From NCBI GenBank assembly GCA_963662035.1, contig CAVLDO010000004.1:1-64000 (forward strand): DNA of 64,000 bases. Direction: 5' to 3'. The DNA comes from Equibacterium sp963662035. Its GTDB lineage: Bacteria; Bacteroidota; Bacteroidia; Bacteroidales; UBA932. Positions 18,354 through 27,225 of this stretch are shown piece by piece. The notes beneath the pieces were generated by a model, which ran no database searches, had not been told where the DNA came from, and saw nothing but the letters and a program-made list of their open reading frames with translations. The translations under genes were made by a program, and so were the position numbers. How positions within the stretch are numbered: the first letter of the stretch is position 1; the number at the start of each line of letters is the position of its first letter.

Positions 18354-20926
18354 AAAGATTCGTAACACTGATTTGCTCGCTTGTCTTTGCCTCGGCTTCT
18401 TTTGCCGGGCAGGTGCTGGATCTCTCCGGAATATGGCGTCTGAATCCCGCCGGAGAGGGGGCGCCCGAGGGCAAGAGCATCCCCTCTGACCTGCCCGTGG
18501 CCGTGCCGGGCGATGTACACGGCGCCCTGCTGGAGGCGGGACTTATAGAGGACCCCTACTTTTCCTTCAACGAGCTGGAGAATCTCTGGGTCGGGAGAAT
18601 GAGCTGGCGCATAGGCCGCACATTCACGGTGAGCGAAGAGATGATGGCCTGCGAGGCGGTGTATCTGCGCCTGGAGGATGTTGACACATTCTGCGACATC
18701 TTTGTCAACGGCCACAAGGCGGGCAGCACCACCAACCGCTTCCGCCGCTGGGAATGGGATGTCAAACCCTACCTCAAGGCTGGCGAGAACCGGATCGAGG
18801 GACTCTTTTACAGCGCGGAAAACGAGAGCAAAAAGCTCAGCGCCGCCTACGGCTACGCGATGCCGATGTCGGAGGTGGGGCTGGTGCCCACTATAAACGT
18901 GATACGCAAGCCCGCCTGCCACGGCGGATGGGACTGGGGCCCCTGTCAGATGGTCACCGGCTTTGCCGGGGATGTGCAGCTGATAGCCTGCGATGCGGCC
19001 CGATTGGACTATGCATATTGCGACCAGGATTTCTCCCGCAAGGGGCGCTGCCGCGTCACTGTGAATGTGGAACTGACCTCCCCCAAAGGGGGCGCCGCTG
19101 ATGTCGCAGTCTCCTTTGACGGACAGAAAAAGGTGCGCAAAATGAAGCTTAACCCGGGGAAGAACATCGCGCAGGTGGAATTTACAGTTAAAAACCCCCG
19201 CCTGTGGTGGCCCAACGGAATGGGAGAGCAGAATCTCTACCCGCTGGAGGTCTCGGCCGAAGGCAGCACCATCTCCCGCAAGATAGGGCTGCGGCAGGTT
19301 GAGGTCGTAAGTAAAGAGGATACAATCTACGGCAAGCCGGGGCGGAGTATGACATTCCGCATCAACGGCCGCGATATGTTTGCCAAAGGGGCCGACTGGG
19401 TCCCCTGCGAGCTGTTCGAGAGCCGTATGACCTACAGCCGCTATGCCGACATTCTCACCAGCGCCCGCGACGCCAATATGAATATGTTGCGCCACTGGGG
19501 CGGCGGACAGTTCGAGCACGAGGCCTTCTACAATATCTGCGACTCGCTGGGGCTGATGCTATGGCACGACTTTATGTTCTCCTGCGCCATTTATCCTGCC
19601 GACAAGCGCTTTATGGATGAGGTGGAGGCGGAATTGAACCATCAGCTGCGCCGCCTGCGCGACCACTGCTGCATTGCGATGTGGTGCGGCGACAACGAGT
19701 GCGTGGGGGCCCTGGGCTGGTGGGATGTCACCCGCAGCAACCGCGAGTTCTACACGGCAAACCTGGACACTCTCATAAGGATGCGCGGCAGGGTGGCCGC
19801 CGAGGTCGACCCCGCGCGCGTCTATTGGCCCAGCTCCCCCTGCGCCGGTCCCGGAGACTATCAGACCGACAACTGGAAGGAGGACACCAAGGGGGATATG
19901 CATCTGTGGTCGGTGTCAAAATACGTCGGCCCGCTGCAGGACTACTTCAAGGTCAAGCCCCGCTTCTGCTCTGAATACGGACACAGCTGCCTGCCCCGCT
20001 ACGACCTGATAGAGAAATACCTCACCCCCGGGGAGGCCAATATCTGGTCTCCCGAATTCGACCATCACGTGAAGGAGGTCACCGAAGGGCGCCGAGGCAA
20101 CAAGATAATCACCGACCGCCTCTATCTGCACTTCAAGCATCCGCGCAGGATGGAAGATCTCTTCTACCTCTCGCAGGCAGAGCAGGCGATGGGGCTGCAG
20201 ACCGCCTCGCAGTTCTGGCGTACGCTGGAGCCCGGCTGTATGGGCACCATCTTCTGGCAGTTGAACGACATCTGGCCCGGCGCATCGTGGAGCAGCATCG
20301 AATACGACGGCAAATGGAAGCAGAGCCAATACCGGGCAAAGCGCTTCTTCGCCCCCGAAGTGATCAGCGTGGTGCCTTCTGCAACGGAGGACGGGGCGTT
20401 GAGCATCTGGGTGAGCAACGATACAGCCGAGAAAAAGAATTACGAGGCAACCGTACGGCTCTGGAGCTTTGACGGCTCCATTGTGGCTGAAAAGAGCTAT
20501 TCCCTGACGCTCGACGCGGGAACTTGCTCCGTGGCAGCAGAATACGGCGCGGCTGACTTCGGCTGCGAAAATGAGCGCCGCGGGCGTTTTTTGGAGCTGA
20601 CCCTCGTCTCGGACGGGCGCGTGGCGGCCTACAATACCTGGCTTTTTGACGAGTTCAAGAACAGCCCGCTGCCAAGTGCAGATGTGCGCTGCAGCGCCTC
20701 CGATGCCGGCGGCAAGTGGACTGTGACCCTCACGAGCGACGCCCCGGCCTTTTTTGTATGGCTCTCGGTGGGGGATATACCGGGCGAGTTCAGCGACAAC
20801 AGCTTTACGCTCTATCCCGGCCGCCCTGTGGAACTGGTGTTCACCCCCAAGGAAGGCTTCAACGACTTTGCTTCTTTCAAGCAAGCCTTGTTTGTAAATC
20901 ATATAGCAAAAACATATCAGCAATGA
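18350..20926 (+). CDS. GH2 beta-mannosidase
   Basis: An 858-residue exported enzyme (signal peptide about residues 1-20) that removes terminal beta-D-mannose. It shows the classic beta-mannosidase landmarks: VPGDVHGALLEAGLIEDP near the start, KPACHGGWDWGP near residue 190, KGADWVPCELFESR and LRHWGGGQFEHEAFYNICD. The predicted acid/base is Glu450 in WCGDNECVG and the predicted nucleophile is Glu542 in CSEYGHS. It overlaps the upstream hydrolase by 4 bp and the GmhA-like gene by 4 bp, so it sits inside a tight operon. Such enzymes act on beta-1,4-mannans or on the core mannose of N-glycans. Confidence 0.92.
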   Translation: MKRFVTLICSLVFASASFAGQVLDLSGIWRLNPAGEGAPEGKSIPSDLPVAVPGDVHGALLEAGLIEDPYFSFNELENLWVGRMSWRIGRTFTVSEEMMACEAVYLRLEDVDTFCDIFVNGHKAGSTTNRFRRWEWDVKPYLKAGENRIEGLFYSAENESKKLSAAYGYAMPMSEVGLVPTINVIRKPACHGGWDWGPCQMVTGFAGDVQLIACDAARLDYAYCDQDFSRKGRCRVTVNVELTSPKGGAADVAVSFDGQKKVRKMKLNPGKNIAQVEFTVKNPRLWWPNGMGEQNLYPLEVSAEGSTISRKIGLRQVEVVSKEDTIYGKPGRSMTFRINGRDMFAKGADWVPCELFESRMTYSRYADILTSARDANMNMLRHWGGGQFEHEAFYNICDSLGLMLWHDFMFSCAIYPADKRFMDEVEAELNHQLRRLRDHCCIAMWCGDNECVGALGWWDVTRSNREFYTANLDTLIRMRGRVAAEVDPARVYWPSSPCAGPGDYQTDNWKEDTKGDMHLWSVSKYVGPLQDYFKVKPRFCSEYGHSCLPRYDLIEKYLTPGEANIWSPEFDHHVKEVTEGRRGNKIITDRLYLHFKHPRRMEDLFYLSQAEQAMGLQTASQFWRTLEPGCMGTIFWQLNDIWPGASWSSIEYDGKWKQSQYRAKRFFAPEVISVVPSATEDGALSIWVSNDTAEKKNYEATVRLWSFDGSIVAEKSYSLTLDAGTCSVAAEYGAADFGCENERRGRFLELTLVSDGRVAAYNTWLFDEFKNSPLPSADVRCSASDAGGKWTVTLTSDAPAFFVWLSVGDIPGEFSDNSFTLYPGRPVELVFTPKEGFNDFASFKQALFVNHIAKTYQQ

Positions 20927-21495
20927 AACAACTTATAGAAAACAGTCTCAGGGAGCATCTGGATGTTGCCGCCCGTTTTGTGAACTCACCTGTAACGGCA
21001 GAAAGCATTGCGAGGGCGGCGCAGATGATTGCCGACTCGTTTGCGGCGGGGGGCAAGCTGCTCACCTGCGGCAACGGAGGGTCGCTGTGCGATGCGACCC
21101 ACTTTGCGGAGGAATTCACCGGCCGCTACCGCGACAGCCGCCGCCCGATGCCCGCCATCGCCATCAACGATGCGGCCCACATCACCTGCGTTACGAATGA
21201 CTACCATTTCGAGGACATCTACTCCCGCAGCGTGGAGGCGCTCGGCGGCAAAGATGATGTTCTGGCCTGCTTTTCTACCAGCGGCACGTCAGCCGACGTG
21301 CTGGCGGCGGCCCGTGTGGCCCGCGCCAAGGGGATGAAGGTGATAGGCTTCGCCCGCGCGGGAAGCAATCCCCTGAGTGAATTGAGCGATGTCGTGATAG
21401 CGGTGGACCACGACAGATATAGCGACCGCATACAGGAGATGCACATATTGGCCGTGCACATAATTATAGAAGGAGTCGAAAAACTCCTCGGATAA
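20923..21495 (+). CDS. gmhA: GmhA-like SIS-domain sugar-phosphate isomerase
   Basis: A 190-residue cytoplasmic SIS protein. It matches sedoheptulose-7-phosphate isomerase, which makes D-glycero-D-manno-heptose-7-phosphate: CGNGGSLCDATHFAEEFTGR (about residues 46-65), the phosphate loop FSTSGTSADV and the catalytic tail DRIQEMHILAVHIIIEG. The ATG at 20923 overlaps the TGA of the beta-mannosidase gene, so it belongs to the PUL operon. No other heptose genes are nearby. It may supply heptose, or it may act on a sugar phosphate derived from the glycan. The second option is speculation. Confidence 0.85.
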   Translation: MKQLIENSLREHLDVAARFVNSPVTAESIARAAQMIADSFAAGGKLLTCGNGGSLCDATHFAEEFTGRYRDSRRPMPAIAINDAAHITCVTNDYHFEDIYSRSVEALGGKDDVLACFSTSGTSADVLAAARVARAKGMKVIGFARAGSNPLSELSDVVIAVDHDRYSDRIQEMHILAVHIIIEGVEKLLG

Positions 21496-21543
21496 CAGGA
21501 TACCCTGATTCCGGTTCTTTTGTTAAAAAATAGGCTTTCGGGG

Positions 21544-21586
21544 CCGCTGAATTTGGTTGTTTTTTTTAAAAAACATAATTTAGCGG
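21544..21586. other. Long imperfect inverted repeat between gmhA and the lipoprotein block
   Basis: CCGCTGAATT at 21544-21553 pairs with AATTTAGCGG at 21577-21586 (one G-T). The inside continues as a T8/A6 tract, giving a long AT-cored stem. It could be a terminator for the PUL operon (working in either direction through the T or A tract) or a regulatory palindrome before the gene at 21612. Confidence 0.55.
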
Positions 21587-21611
21587 TCTTGGGAATCTAT
21601 TTTTTACATAA

Positions 21612-23717
21612 ATGAAACGTTTTTTTCTCCCCATTCTCTCTCTGTGCGCGGTGTGTGCTGTTTCGTGTACAGACTACAAAGGCCAGATAGAAGAGACTCA
21701 AGCGGAAATCAGGCAGCTTGAGATCGACAAGACCAACATGGAGATTTGTTCAAAGGGGGCCGGCTCCCTGCGCAACTTCCTGCTGGTGGCGCAGACCGGC
21801 GACCCGGTTGTCTCCTTTGATTTTACAGGAGAAGATTATCTTGTAACATTCAAAAACAACGGCTCGCTCACTTTAGAGTACTCGGCAGGCGGCATCTCCG
21901 CTATATTGCGCGACGGCAATTATTATTGGGCGCAGGACGGCTCAATTCTCCCCGGCGAGGCGCAGATAAGCGTGACTCCCGAATTTAGGCACAGCGAAGC
22001 CGGCAAAATAGAAATAAGCGTGGACGGCGGAAAAAACTGGACTGTAGTGACCTTAAAAGGGCTTGATATGGTGTCCGAGCTCTATAAGGACAGCGACCGC
22101 ATCATCGTGACATTGCAGGGCGGGACAAAAGTAGAGCTGGAAAAGGAGGCCACGCTTGACATAATGATAAGCGGCGACGGCAGCACAATGGAAACTGACG
22201 GCACCGCCGCTGTCGATTTCTGGATAATGGGCAGGGGCGATGAGTTTAGCGTGACTCCGCAGACCGGCGACGGCTGGAAGAGCCGCGTGGTGTGGGAGAA
22301 CAACACCAAGGGAACCATCTTCTTCACAGCCCCCGCAGCTGGCGCCGACAACACGGTGAGGGTTTATTTCTGCGACGGCTACGGCCACGCCAAGGTTTTT
22401 GACATAGAGTTTGCCAGCCTCACCGTCGACGAGGATTTCCCCGTGATGTATCCTGCCTGGGACGCCTATAATGTGGGCTGCGGCGGGGGTGAGGTGTCGG
22501 TATCCCTCTTCACCAATATGGCATACGAAGTTGAGATAGAGCAGGGGGCGACTTGGCTGACAACGGCCGCCACCAAAGCGGTGCGCGAGGACATCCTCAA
22601 GTTTACGGCAGACGCCAACGAAAGCGCCCAAATGCGCAGCGCTCGCGTCATCGTAAGCGCATACAACTATGTGCAGCAGTTCGTTATCTGTCAGGACGGC
22701 AGAAAGGCGGCTTGCGGAGCGGATCTGAGCGCCGGCGGCACCGCAAACTGCTATATTGTGAGCGAGGCGGGTGACTACTCGTTCGATGCCACGGTGATGG
22801 GCAACGGCCAGGCCGGTCTTGTTGACGGCAATGATTTCGATATTGATGAAACGACGATCAACCCCAGCGCAGTCGCGGTATGGCTCAACGAGAATGATGT
22901 GATAAGCGATGTCAGCTACGATGCGGCCACCGGGCGCATCTGTTTCCACGCCTCCGGCGCAAAAGGCAATGCGGCCATCAGCGTGACCAACGGCCGCTAT
23001 TCTCTCTGGAGCTGGCACATCTGGTGCACCGACATTCCTCAGGACAGAACCCACACTAATCCCGACGGCCTGCAGTTCACCCTGCTGGACCGCAACCTGG
23101 GCGCCACCGGCGCGGCGGCATCCGACCTCGAGGCGACCTACGGTCTCTACTATCAGTGGGGCCGCAAGGATCCCTACACAATGAGTATGTCCACTTCAGG
23201 GATGTCCACCAACACCAGCCACAATTTCGCATTCGGCGTACGCTACCCGATGCGTCCGTACAAATACGACGGCAACTATGGAGAGAGCTGGTATGGCACC
23301 TCCCCCAACAGCAATTATCTCTGGGGCAATGCCGACTACGGCAAGAGCAAGGATCTTGCGGATCTTCACAAGAGCATCTATGACCCCTGCCCCTGCGGCT
23401 ATATGGTGGCTCCTTCCAATGCTCTGCTTATTTTCGAAGACAGCAGCCGCACCGAATTCCTCGACGGCGGCGTGCTGATCAGAGGCGACTACGGCCAGGA
23501 GAACTTCTTTCCCTATGCCGGCAGAAACTATCAGGGGGCAAGATCGTCCGACGAGCTTGACCTCTGGCACAGCACCCCCTGCCGTTGGAACGTGTACGAA
23601 GATGGGGGCGGCTGCCTCACCAGAATATACAAAGATGAGCAGACCGTCTATTTTTATCAGGGCGATATGCGCGCCCGCGCAGTCCCCGTGCGTTGCGTAA
23701 AACAAGTTAGCGAATAG
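21612..23717 (+). CDS. DUF4988-like and fimbrillin/FISUMP-like surface lipoprotein
   Basis: A 701-residue lipoprotein (Cys19 in AVSC). A short coiled coil (QIEETQAEIRQLEIDKTNME) leads into a DUF4988-like region (SDGxx-type repeats such as NYYWAQDGS and ISVDGGKNWTVV). Middle beta domains follow, one of BACON type near residues 280-370 (WLTTAATKA ... FVICQDGR). The C-terminal half has ANCYIVSEAGDYSFDATVMG, WSWHIW, DRNLGAT, YYQWGRKDPY, YDPCPCGYMVA and PVRCVK. That half is paralogous to the proteins at 10189 and 28720. It opens the second block and ends 12 nt before the next start. Glycan or protein binding at the surface is likely, but the function is unknown. Confidence 0.75.
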   Translation: MKRFFLPILSLCAVCAVSCTDYKGQIEETQAEIRQLEIDKTNMEICSKGAGSLRNFLLVAQTGDPVVSFDFTGEDYLVTFKNNGSLTLEYSAGGISAILRDGNYYWAQDGSILPGEAQISVTPEFRHSEAGKIEISVDGGKNWTVVTLKGLDMVSELYKDSDRIIVTLQGGTKVELEKEATLDIMISGDGSTMETDGTAAVDFWIMGRGDEFSVTPQTGDGWKSRVVWENNTKGTIFFTAPAAGADNTVRVYFCDGYGHAKVFDIEFASLTVDEDFPVMYPAWDAYNVGCGGGEVSVSLFTNMAYEVEIEQGATWLTTAATKAVREDILKFTADANESAQMRSARVIVSAYNYVQQFVICQDGRKAACGADLSAGGTANCYIVSEAGDYSFDATVMGNGQAGLVDGNDFDIDETTINPSAVAVWLNENDVISDVSYDAATGRICFHASGAKGNAAISVTNGRYSLWSWHIWCTDIPQDRTHTNPDGLQFTLLDRNLGATGAAASDLEATYGLYYQWGRKDPYTMSMSTSGMSTNTSHNFAFGVRYPMRPYKYDGNYGESWYGTSPNSNYLWGNADYGKSKDLADLHKSIYDPCPCGYMVAPSNALLIFEDSSRTEFLDGGVLIRGDYGQENFFPYAGRNYQGARSSDELDLWHSTPCRWNVYEDGGGCLTRIYKDEQTVYFYQGDMRARAVPVRCVKQVSE

Positions 23718-23729
23718 GAGATGTTTTTG

Positions 23730-25376
23730 ATGAAGAGATTTTCTGCATTTCTGCTTGCGGCGGCTGCAGTTCTGTCCGCCTGCAACGAATCTGACCGCTT
23801 AGAGTTGGAGCGCCTCAAAAATGAGCGGGACGACATTCAGCAAGCTATCGATGATATCACGGTGCCCGATGCTGTAGATCCCGATGCGGTGGACGAATCG
23901 TCGCTCAAGATAATATTCGACGCCCCCCGCTATGGCGTGGATGCCGGCGGCAGCGCCACTGTCACCTTCACCGTGAGCGAGAAGGCCTCCGTTGAGGTCG
24001 CCGTGAAGGATGGCTGGAGCGCATCCGTAAAGATGACCGGCGACACTGAGGGCGAAATCACCGTCACCGCCCCCGACCCTGCCGGGACAGTCGCTCTGGT
24101 GGCGACCGCTACCTCGCAGAGCGGCAAGCTGGCGGCCGAAGAACTGCCCCTTGTGGTGCGCGACCCCTATAGCGCCGCAACCCGGCCCCAGCTGAAGTCG
24201 ATGGGCTACTACAGTTTCAAGTCGGGCGAGGCTACTCTGGAGGATTATCAGAAACTGGCCGATGCCGGCATCAATATAATCACCGTGGAGTGCCGCGGAG
24301 GCGACTATCTCACCCAGATGACCCTTGCAGGGGAGGCGGGGCTCAAGGTGATGGCCTTAGTGATTGACTATGCGTATGCATATGCCAGGGACCAGAGCAA
24401 CACCGGTCTCGACAATGTCGTGAACACCATCAAGCTCCGCCCGGAGCTCTACGGCTACCATATCTATGACGAGCCCAAGATGGACCTGGCCCCGGTTCTC
24501 AAGATTGCGAAGGACAGGGTACAAGAGCTCGACCCCTACCATCCGGTCTATCTCAACCTCAATCCCGAGATCTCGGCAAGCGGTCTGGGCATCGAATCAT
24601 ATTACGACTATGTCAACAACTTCCAGAATATCCTCAACTTGGAACTTATCTCGTTCGATATGTATCCGGTTGTGGCTGACCCCAACTATTCCTACCTTGA
24701 CGAAGGGATTATGGTCAACTGGCACAAATGCCTCAACGTGGTTTCTACGGTGGCTGAAAAATACGGCGTCCCCTTCTGGACATTCGTTGCAAGCTGCTGG
24801 ATAAACAAGGAGGAGAATGTGCCGGTGCGCGCCAAACCGACCGTAGAGAACATGCGCCTGCAGGTAAACACCAACCTTGCCTACGGCGCGCAGGCGGTGC
24901 AGTACTTTACCATCAGAAGCTACGGCGGCACCGATTATGCCCCCTTCGCCGTGTATTACGACAGCGCAGCGCAAAAGTGGCTCGGCAACTGGACTACGGC
25001 GTACGACGACCTCAAGACGGTAAACCTGGAGATGCAGCGCCGCGCCTTCGTGTTCGACGGGGGCACAATAGAGCACCGCGGCTCCACCGGGCTTTTGCGT
25101 ATGACCGATGTCGCTTTTGACAAGAGCATTCTGCCCGATGAGGTGGCTGACCTTGCAACGAGCGGCGATGCCATCGTGTCTATGATAGAGAACGGCGGCA
25201 ACCGCTACATCGCCATTGTGAACAACAGCTGGCAAACCAAGCAGACAGTCACCGCAGTGGCCGCCAGCGTGATCTGGTCCATCGGCCGCGACGGCTCCTT
25301 TACGGAGTACCAACCGGGCGAGAAGATAACCCTGACGCTCGACGAGGGCGACCTTATCGTGCTCAAATACAGGTAG
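23730..25376 (+). CDS. Lipoprotein with coiled coil, Ig-like domain and TIM-barrel hydrolase-like domain
   Basis: The protein has 548 residues from the ATG at 23730. This start is preferred over the ATG at 23721 because AGGAG at 23716-23720 then has a 9-nt spacing. A lipoprotein signal (VLSAC) is followed by a short coiled coil (RLELERLKNERDDIQQAIDD), an Ig-like domain (about residues 50-145) and a TIM barrel starting RPQLKSMGYYSF. The key acid is Glu248 in YGYHIYDEPK. FDMYPV and WTFVASCWINKE follow, then a C-terminal beta domain. It is a paralogue of the protein at 27226. The barrel resembles clan GH-A enzymes with a DE pair in place of NE. The substrate is unknown. Confidence 0.72.
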   Translation: MKRFSAFLLAAAAVLSACNESDRLELERLKNERDDIQQAIDDITVPDAVDPDAVDESSLKIIFDAPRYGVDAGGSATVTFTVSEKASVEVAVKDGWSASVKMTGDTEGEITVTAPDPAGTVALVATATSQSGKLAAEELPLVVRDPYSAATRPQLKSMGYYSFKSGEATLEDYQKLADAGINIITVECRGGDYLTQMTLAGEAGLKVMALVIDYAYAYARDQSNTGLDNVVNTIKLRPELYGYHIYDEPKMDLAPVLKIAKDRVQELDPYHPVYLNLNPEISASGLGIESYYDYVNNFQNILNLELISFDMYPVVADPNYSYLDEGIMVNWHKCLNVVSTVAEKYGVPFWTFVASCWINKEENVPVRAKPTVENMRLQVNTNLAYGAQAVQYFTIRSYGGTDYAPFAVYYDSAAQKWLGNWTTAYDDLKTVNLEMQRRAFVFDGGTIEHRGSTGLLRMTDVAFDKSILPDEVADLATSGDAIVSMIENGGNRYIAIVNNSWQTKQTVTAVAASVIWSIGRDGSFTEYQPGEKITLTLDEGDLIVLKYR

Positions 25377-25576
25377 GAGCATGCGATACCGGATACGGAA
25401 CCGCTTAACGGGAGGCAGCGATGACTCCGGCCGGCCGCGCCGCTCTTTGCCCCTATCAGCCAAGCCTCGAACCCTCTAAGAGAGAGAAAGGCTCCCGGCA
25501 ATCAGAAGGCACTTGATTGAACTGCTCCAAGGCGTTGGCTCTTTCGCAAGGCAGGTTAGTAAACAATAATGAGACA
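25377..25576 (+). other. 200-bp gap with possible structured leader
   Basis: No ORF is credible here. AGCCAAGCC at 25458-25466 can pair with GGCGTTGGCT at 25531-25540 (one bulge), enclosing a region with smaller hairpins such as CTCT-AAG-AGAG. A weak 12/16 match to the LacI palindrome (ACGGAACCGCTTAACG) is at 25395-25410. This may be the leader of the DUF4988/cyclotransferase unit. Confidence 0.35.
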
Positions 25577-26446
25577 ATGATACGTAAAATTAAATTTATA
25601 GTGGCCGCAATGGCCGTGGCGGGGGCGATGTGCGCCTGCCAGAATTATGACACAGAAATCGATGAGCTGCAGAAGCGCATCGATGAATTGGCCACCGACA
25701 ACTCCAAGGTCAACGACAATGTCGCGGCCCTGTCCAAGATTGTGGAGGCGCTGCAGGAATCCCGGCAGGCCACCTCTTTCTCCAAAGTAGTGGAAGGAGG
25801 CAAGGTAGTGGGCTACACCGTGACCTTCAATGGCTCTGACGGAAGCAGCGATGCCGTGACCGTTTACAACTCCACCGTGAACGTAAGTGTGGCCGAAGAC
25901 GGCGGCAAATATTACTGGACAGTCTCGGGCGAGTATCTTACAGACGCCGACGGCAACCGCGTCGAGGCCTGCAAAGAGGCCGTAGTGCCCCGCTTCCGCC
26001 TCAAAGAGGGCACAATCGAGGCCTCCACCGACGGCGGCGCCTCCTGGACTGCAGTGGGCTATGTCGGCACACCGGTGCTGGACTCGGTGGTGGACGGCGA
26101 CACGCAGGTAGAATTCCACCTTGCGGGAGGCACAGTGATCACTATCCCCAAGATGGTCGCGCTAAGTCTTAAGCTGAGCTCCACTTCCCAGAAGATGGCG
26201 GCGGGCGGCGGCCGCACCGTAGGCTACACCATCACGGGCGGCAACGGGCAGACATCCGTAATGACCTGGGCCAAGGACGGCTGGACTGCCAATGTAATAG
26301 CCAAGGATTCGGCAAGCGGTGAGATTGAAATTCTGGCTCCCGAAGTTGCCGGCACCTCGCAGATAATAGTGATAGTCTCCGACAACAGCACCGCCACCGG
26401 CGGCCGCAGTGTATTCGCATCCATAGACGTAACATCAACCAAATAG
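25577..26446 (+). CDS. DUF4988 lipoprotein
   Basis: The protein has 289 residues from the ATG at 25577 (MIRKIKF, followed by a normal lipoprotein signal ending in MCAC). An in-frame TTG 60 bp upstream would put a hydrophilic stretch before the signal and is rejected. A coiled coil (IDELQKRIDELATDNSKVND) is followed by the DUF4988 pattern: VVGYTVTFNGSDGSSDAV, KYYWTVSGEYLTDADGN and ASTDGGASWTAVG. A final BACON- or Ig-like segment (about residues 200-289) resembles the Ig-like domain of the barrel protein at 23730. The function is unknown. It probably anchors or displays a binding domain. Confidence 0.8.
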   Translation: MIRKIKFIVAAMAVAGAMCACQNYDTEIDELQKRIDELATDNSKVNDNVAALSKIVEALQESRQATSFSKVVEGGKVVGYTVTFNGSDGSSDAVTVYNSTVNVSVAEDGGKYYWTVSGEYLTDADGNRVEACKEAVVPRFRLKEGTIEASTDGGASWTAVGYVGTPVLDSVVDGDTQVEFHLAGGTVITIPKMVALSLKLSSTSQKMAAGGGRTVGYTITGGNGQTSVMTWAKDGWTANVIAKDSASGEIEILAPEVAGTSQIIVIVSDNSTATGGRSVFASIDVTSTK

Positions 26447-26448
26447 CC

Positions 26449-27213
26449 TTGAAAACCTTTTTACTTACGGCTTTTTCACTTATGGTGACGCTGGCCTCCT
26501 GCGCCCCGCGGCAGAAGGTGGCCACCTACAGTGTCAAGGTGGAGCAGGAGTATCCCCACGACACCCTCTCTTACACGCAGGGACTCTTTTTCGACGGCGG
26601 ACGTCTTTTTGAGACCGTAGGCCAGTACGGAGAGTCGCGGCTTTTGGAGGTGGATCCGGAAAGCGGACAGGCCAGGCGGCAGTGCGCCCTGGACAGCACG
26701 GTGTTTGCCGAGGGCAGTTGCACCATAGGCGACGATATGTATGTGCTGACCTGGCTGGAGGGCATCTGCCTGGTTTATGACAAGAACACATTCGAGCTGA
26801 AAAGGGAGTATGCCAACCGCCGCCAGGGGTGGGGCCTTACTACCGACGGCAAGCTGCTGGTGATGAGCGACGGCAGCGCACAGCTCTATTTCGTGAGCCC
26901 CAAGACCTTTACCATAGTGCGCAGCGTTACCGTGCGCCGGGGCGGCAAGAGCGTGAACTATCTCAACGAACTGGAGTACATCGACGGCAAAATCTGGGCG
27001 AACGTCTATCAGAAAGACGAGATACTCATAATAGACCCTGCAAGCGGCGATGTGGAGGGGGTCGTGGACTGCCGCGGCCTGCTGCCAAAGGAGAGGCGAA
27101 CCGGCCGCACCGATGTGCTCAACGGCATAGCCTATAACGGAGAGACGGGCGGAATCTATATCACAGGCAAATACTGGCCCGTGATGCTGCGCATCTCGCT
27201 GGAGAAGAAATAG
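26449..27213 (+). CDS. Glutaminyl-peptide cyclotransferase (lipoprotein)
   Basis: A 254-residue periplasmic enzyme that turns N-terminal glutamine into pyroglutamate. The beta-propeller family pattern is clear: PHDTLSYTQGLFFDGGRLFE, TVGQYGESRLLEVD, GWGLTTDGKLLVMSDGS, LNELEYIDGKIWANVYQ and VLNGIAYN ... ITGKYWPVM. The predicted start is TTG at 26449, 2 nt after the upstream stop, and gives a clean lipoprotein signal (TLASC). No in-frame ATG offers the signal. In Bacteroidetes many signal-peptidase-I products start with Gln and are cyclised. Two proteins in this window (at 32025 and 55604) show such a Gln. Confidence 0.93.
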   Translation: MKTFLLTAFSLMVTLASCAPRQKVATYSVKVEQEYPHDTLSYTQGLFFDGGRLFETVGQYGESRLLEVDPESGQARRQCALDSTVFAEGSCTIGDDMYVLTWLEGICLVYDKNTFELKREYANRRQGWGLTTDGKLLVMSDGSAQLYFVSPKTFTIVRSVTVRRGGKSVNYLNELEYIDGKIWANVYQKDEILIIDPASGDVEGVVDCRGLLPKERRTGRTDVLNGIAYNGETGGIYITGKYWPVMLRISLEKK

Positions 27214-27225
27214 CAAGTATAAGTT

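Noticed and set aside
25517..25576. TTG start 60 bp upstream of the DUF4988 lipoprotein
   Set aside because: It adds a hydrophilic stretch before the signal peptide. The ATG at 25577 gives a normal lipoprotein signal.
25377..25576. SAM, cobalamin or THF riboswitch in this gap
   Set aside because: Short words recall such elements, but none of the conserved cores is present in order.
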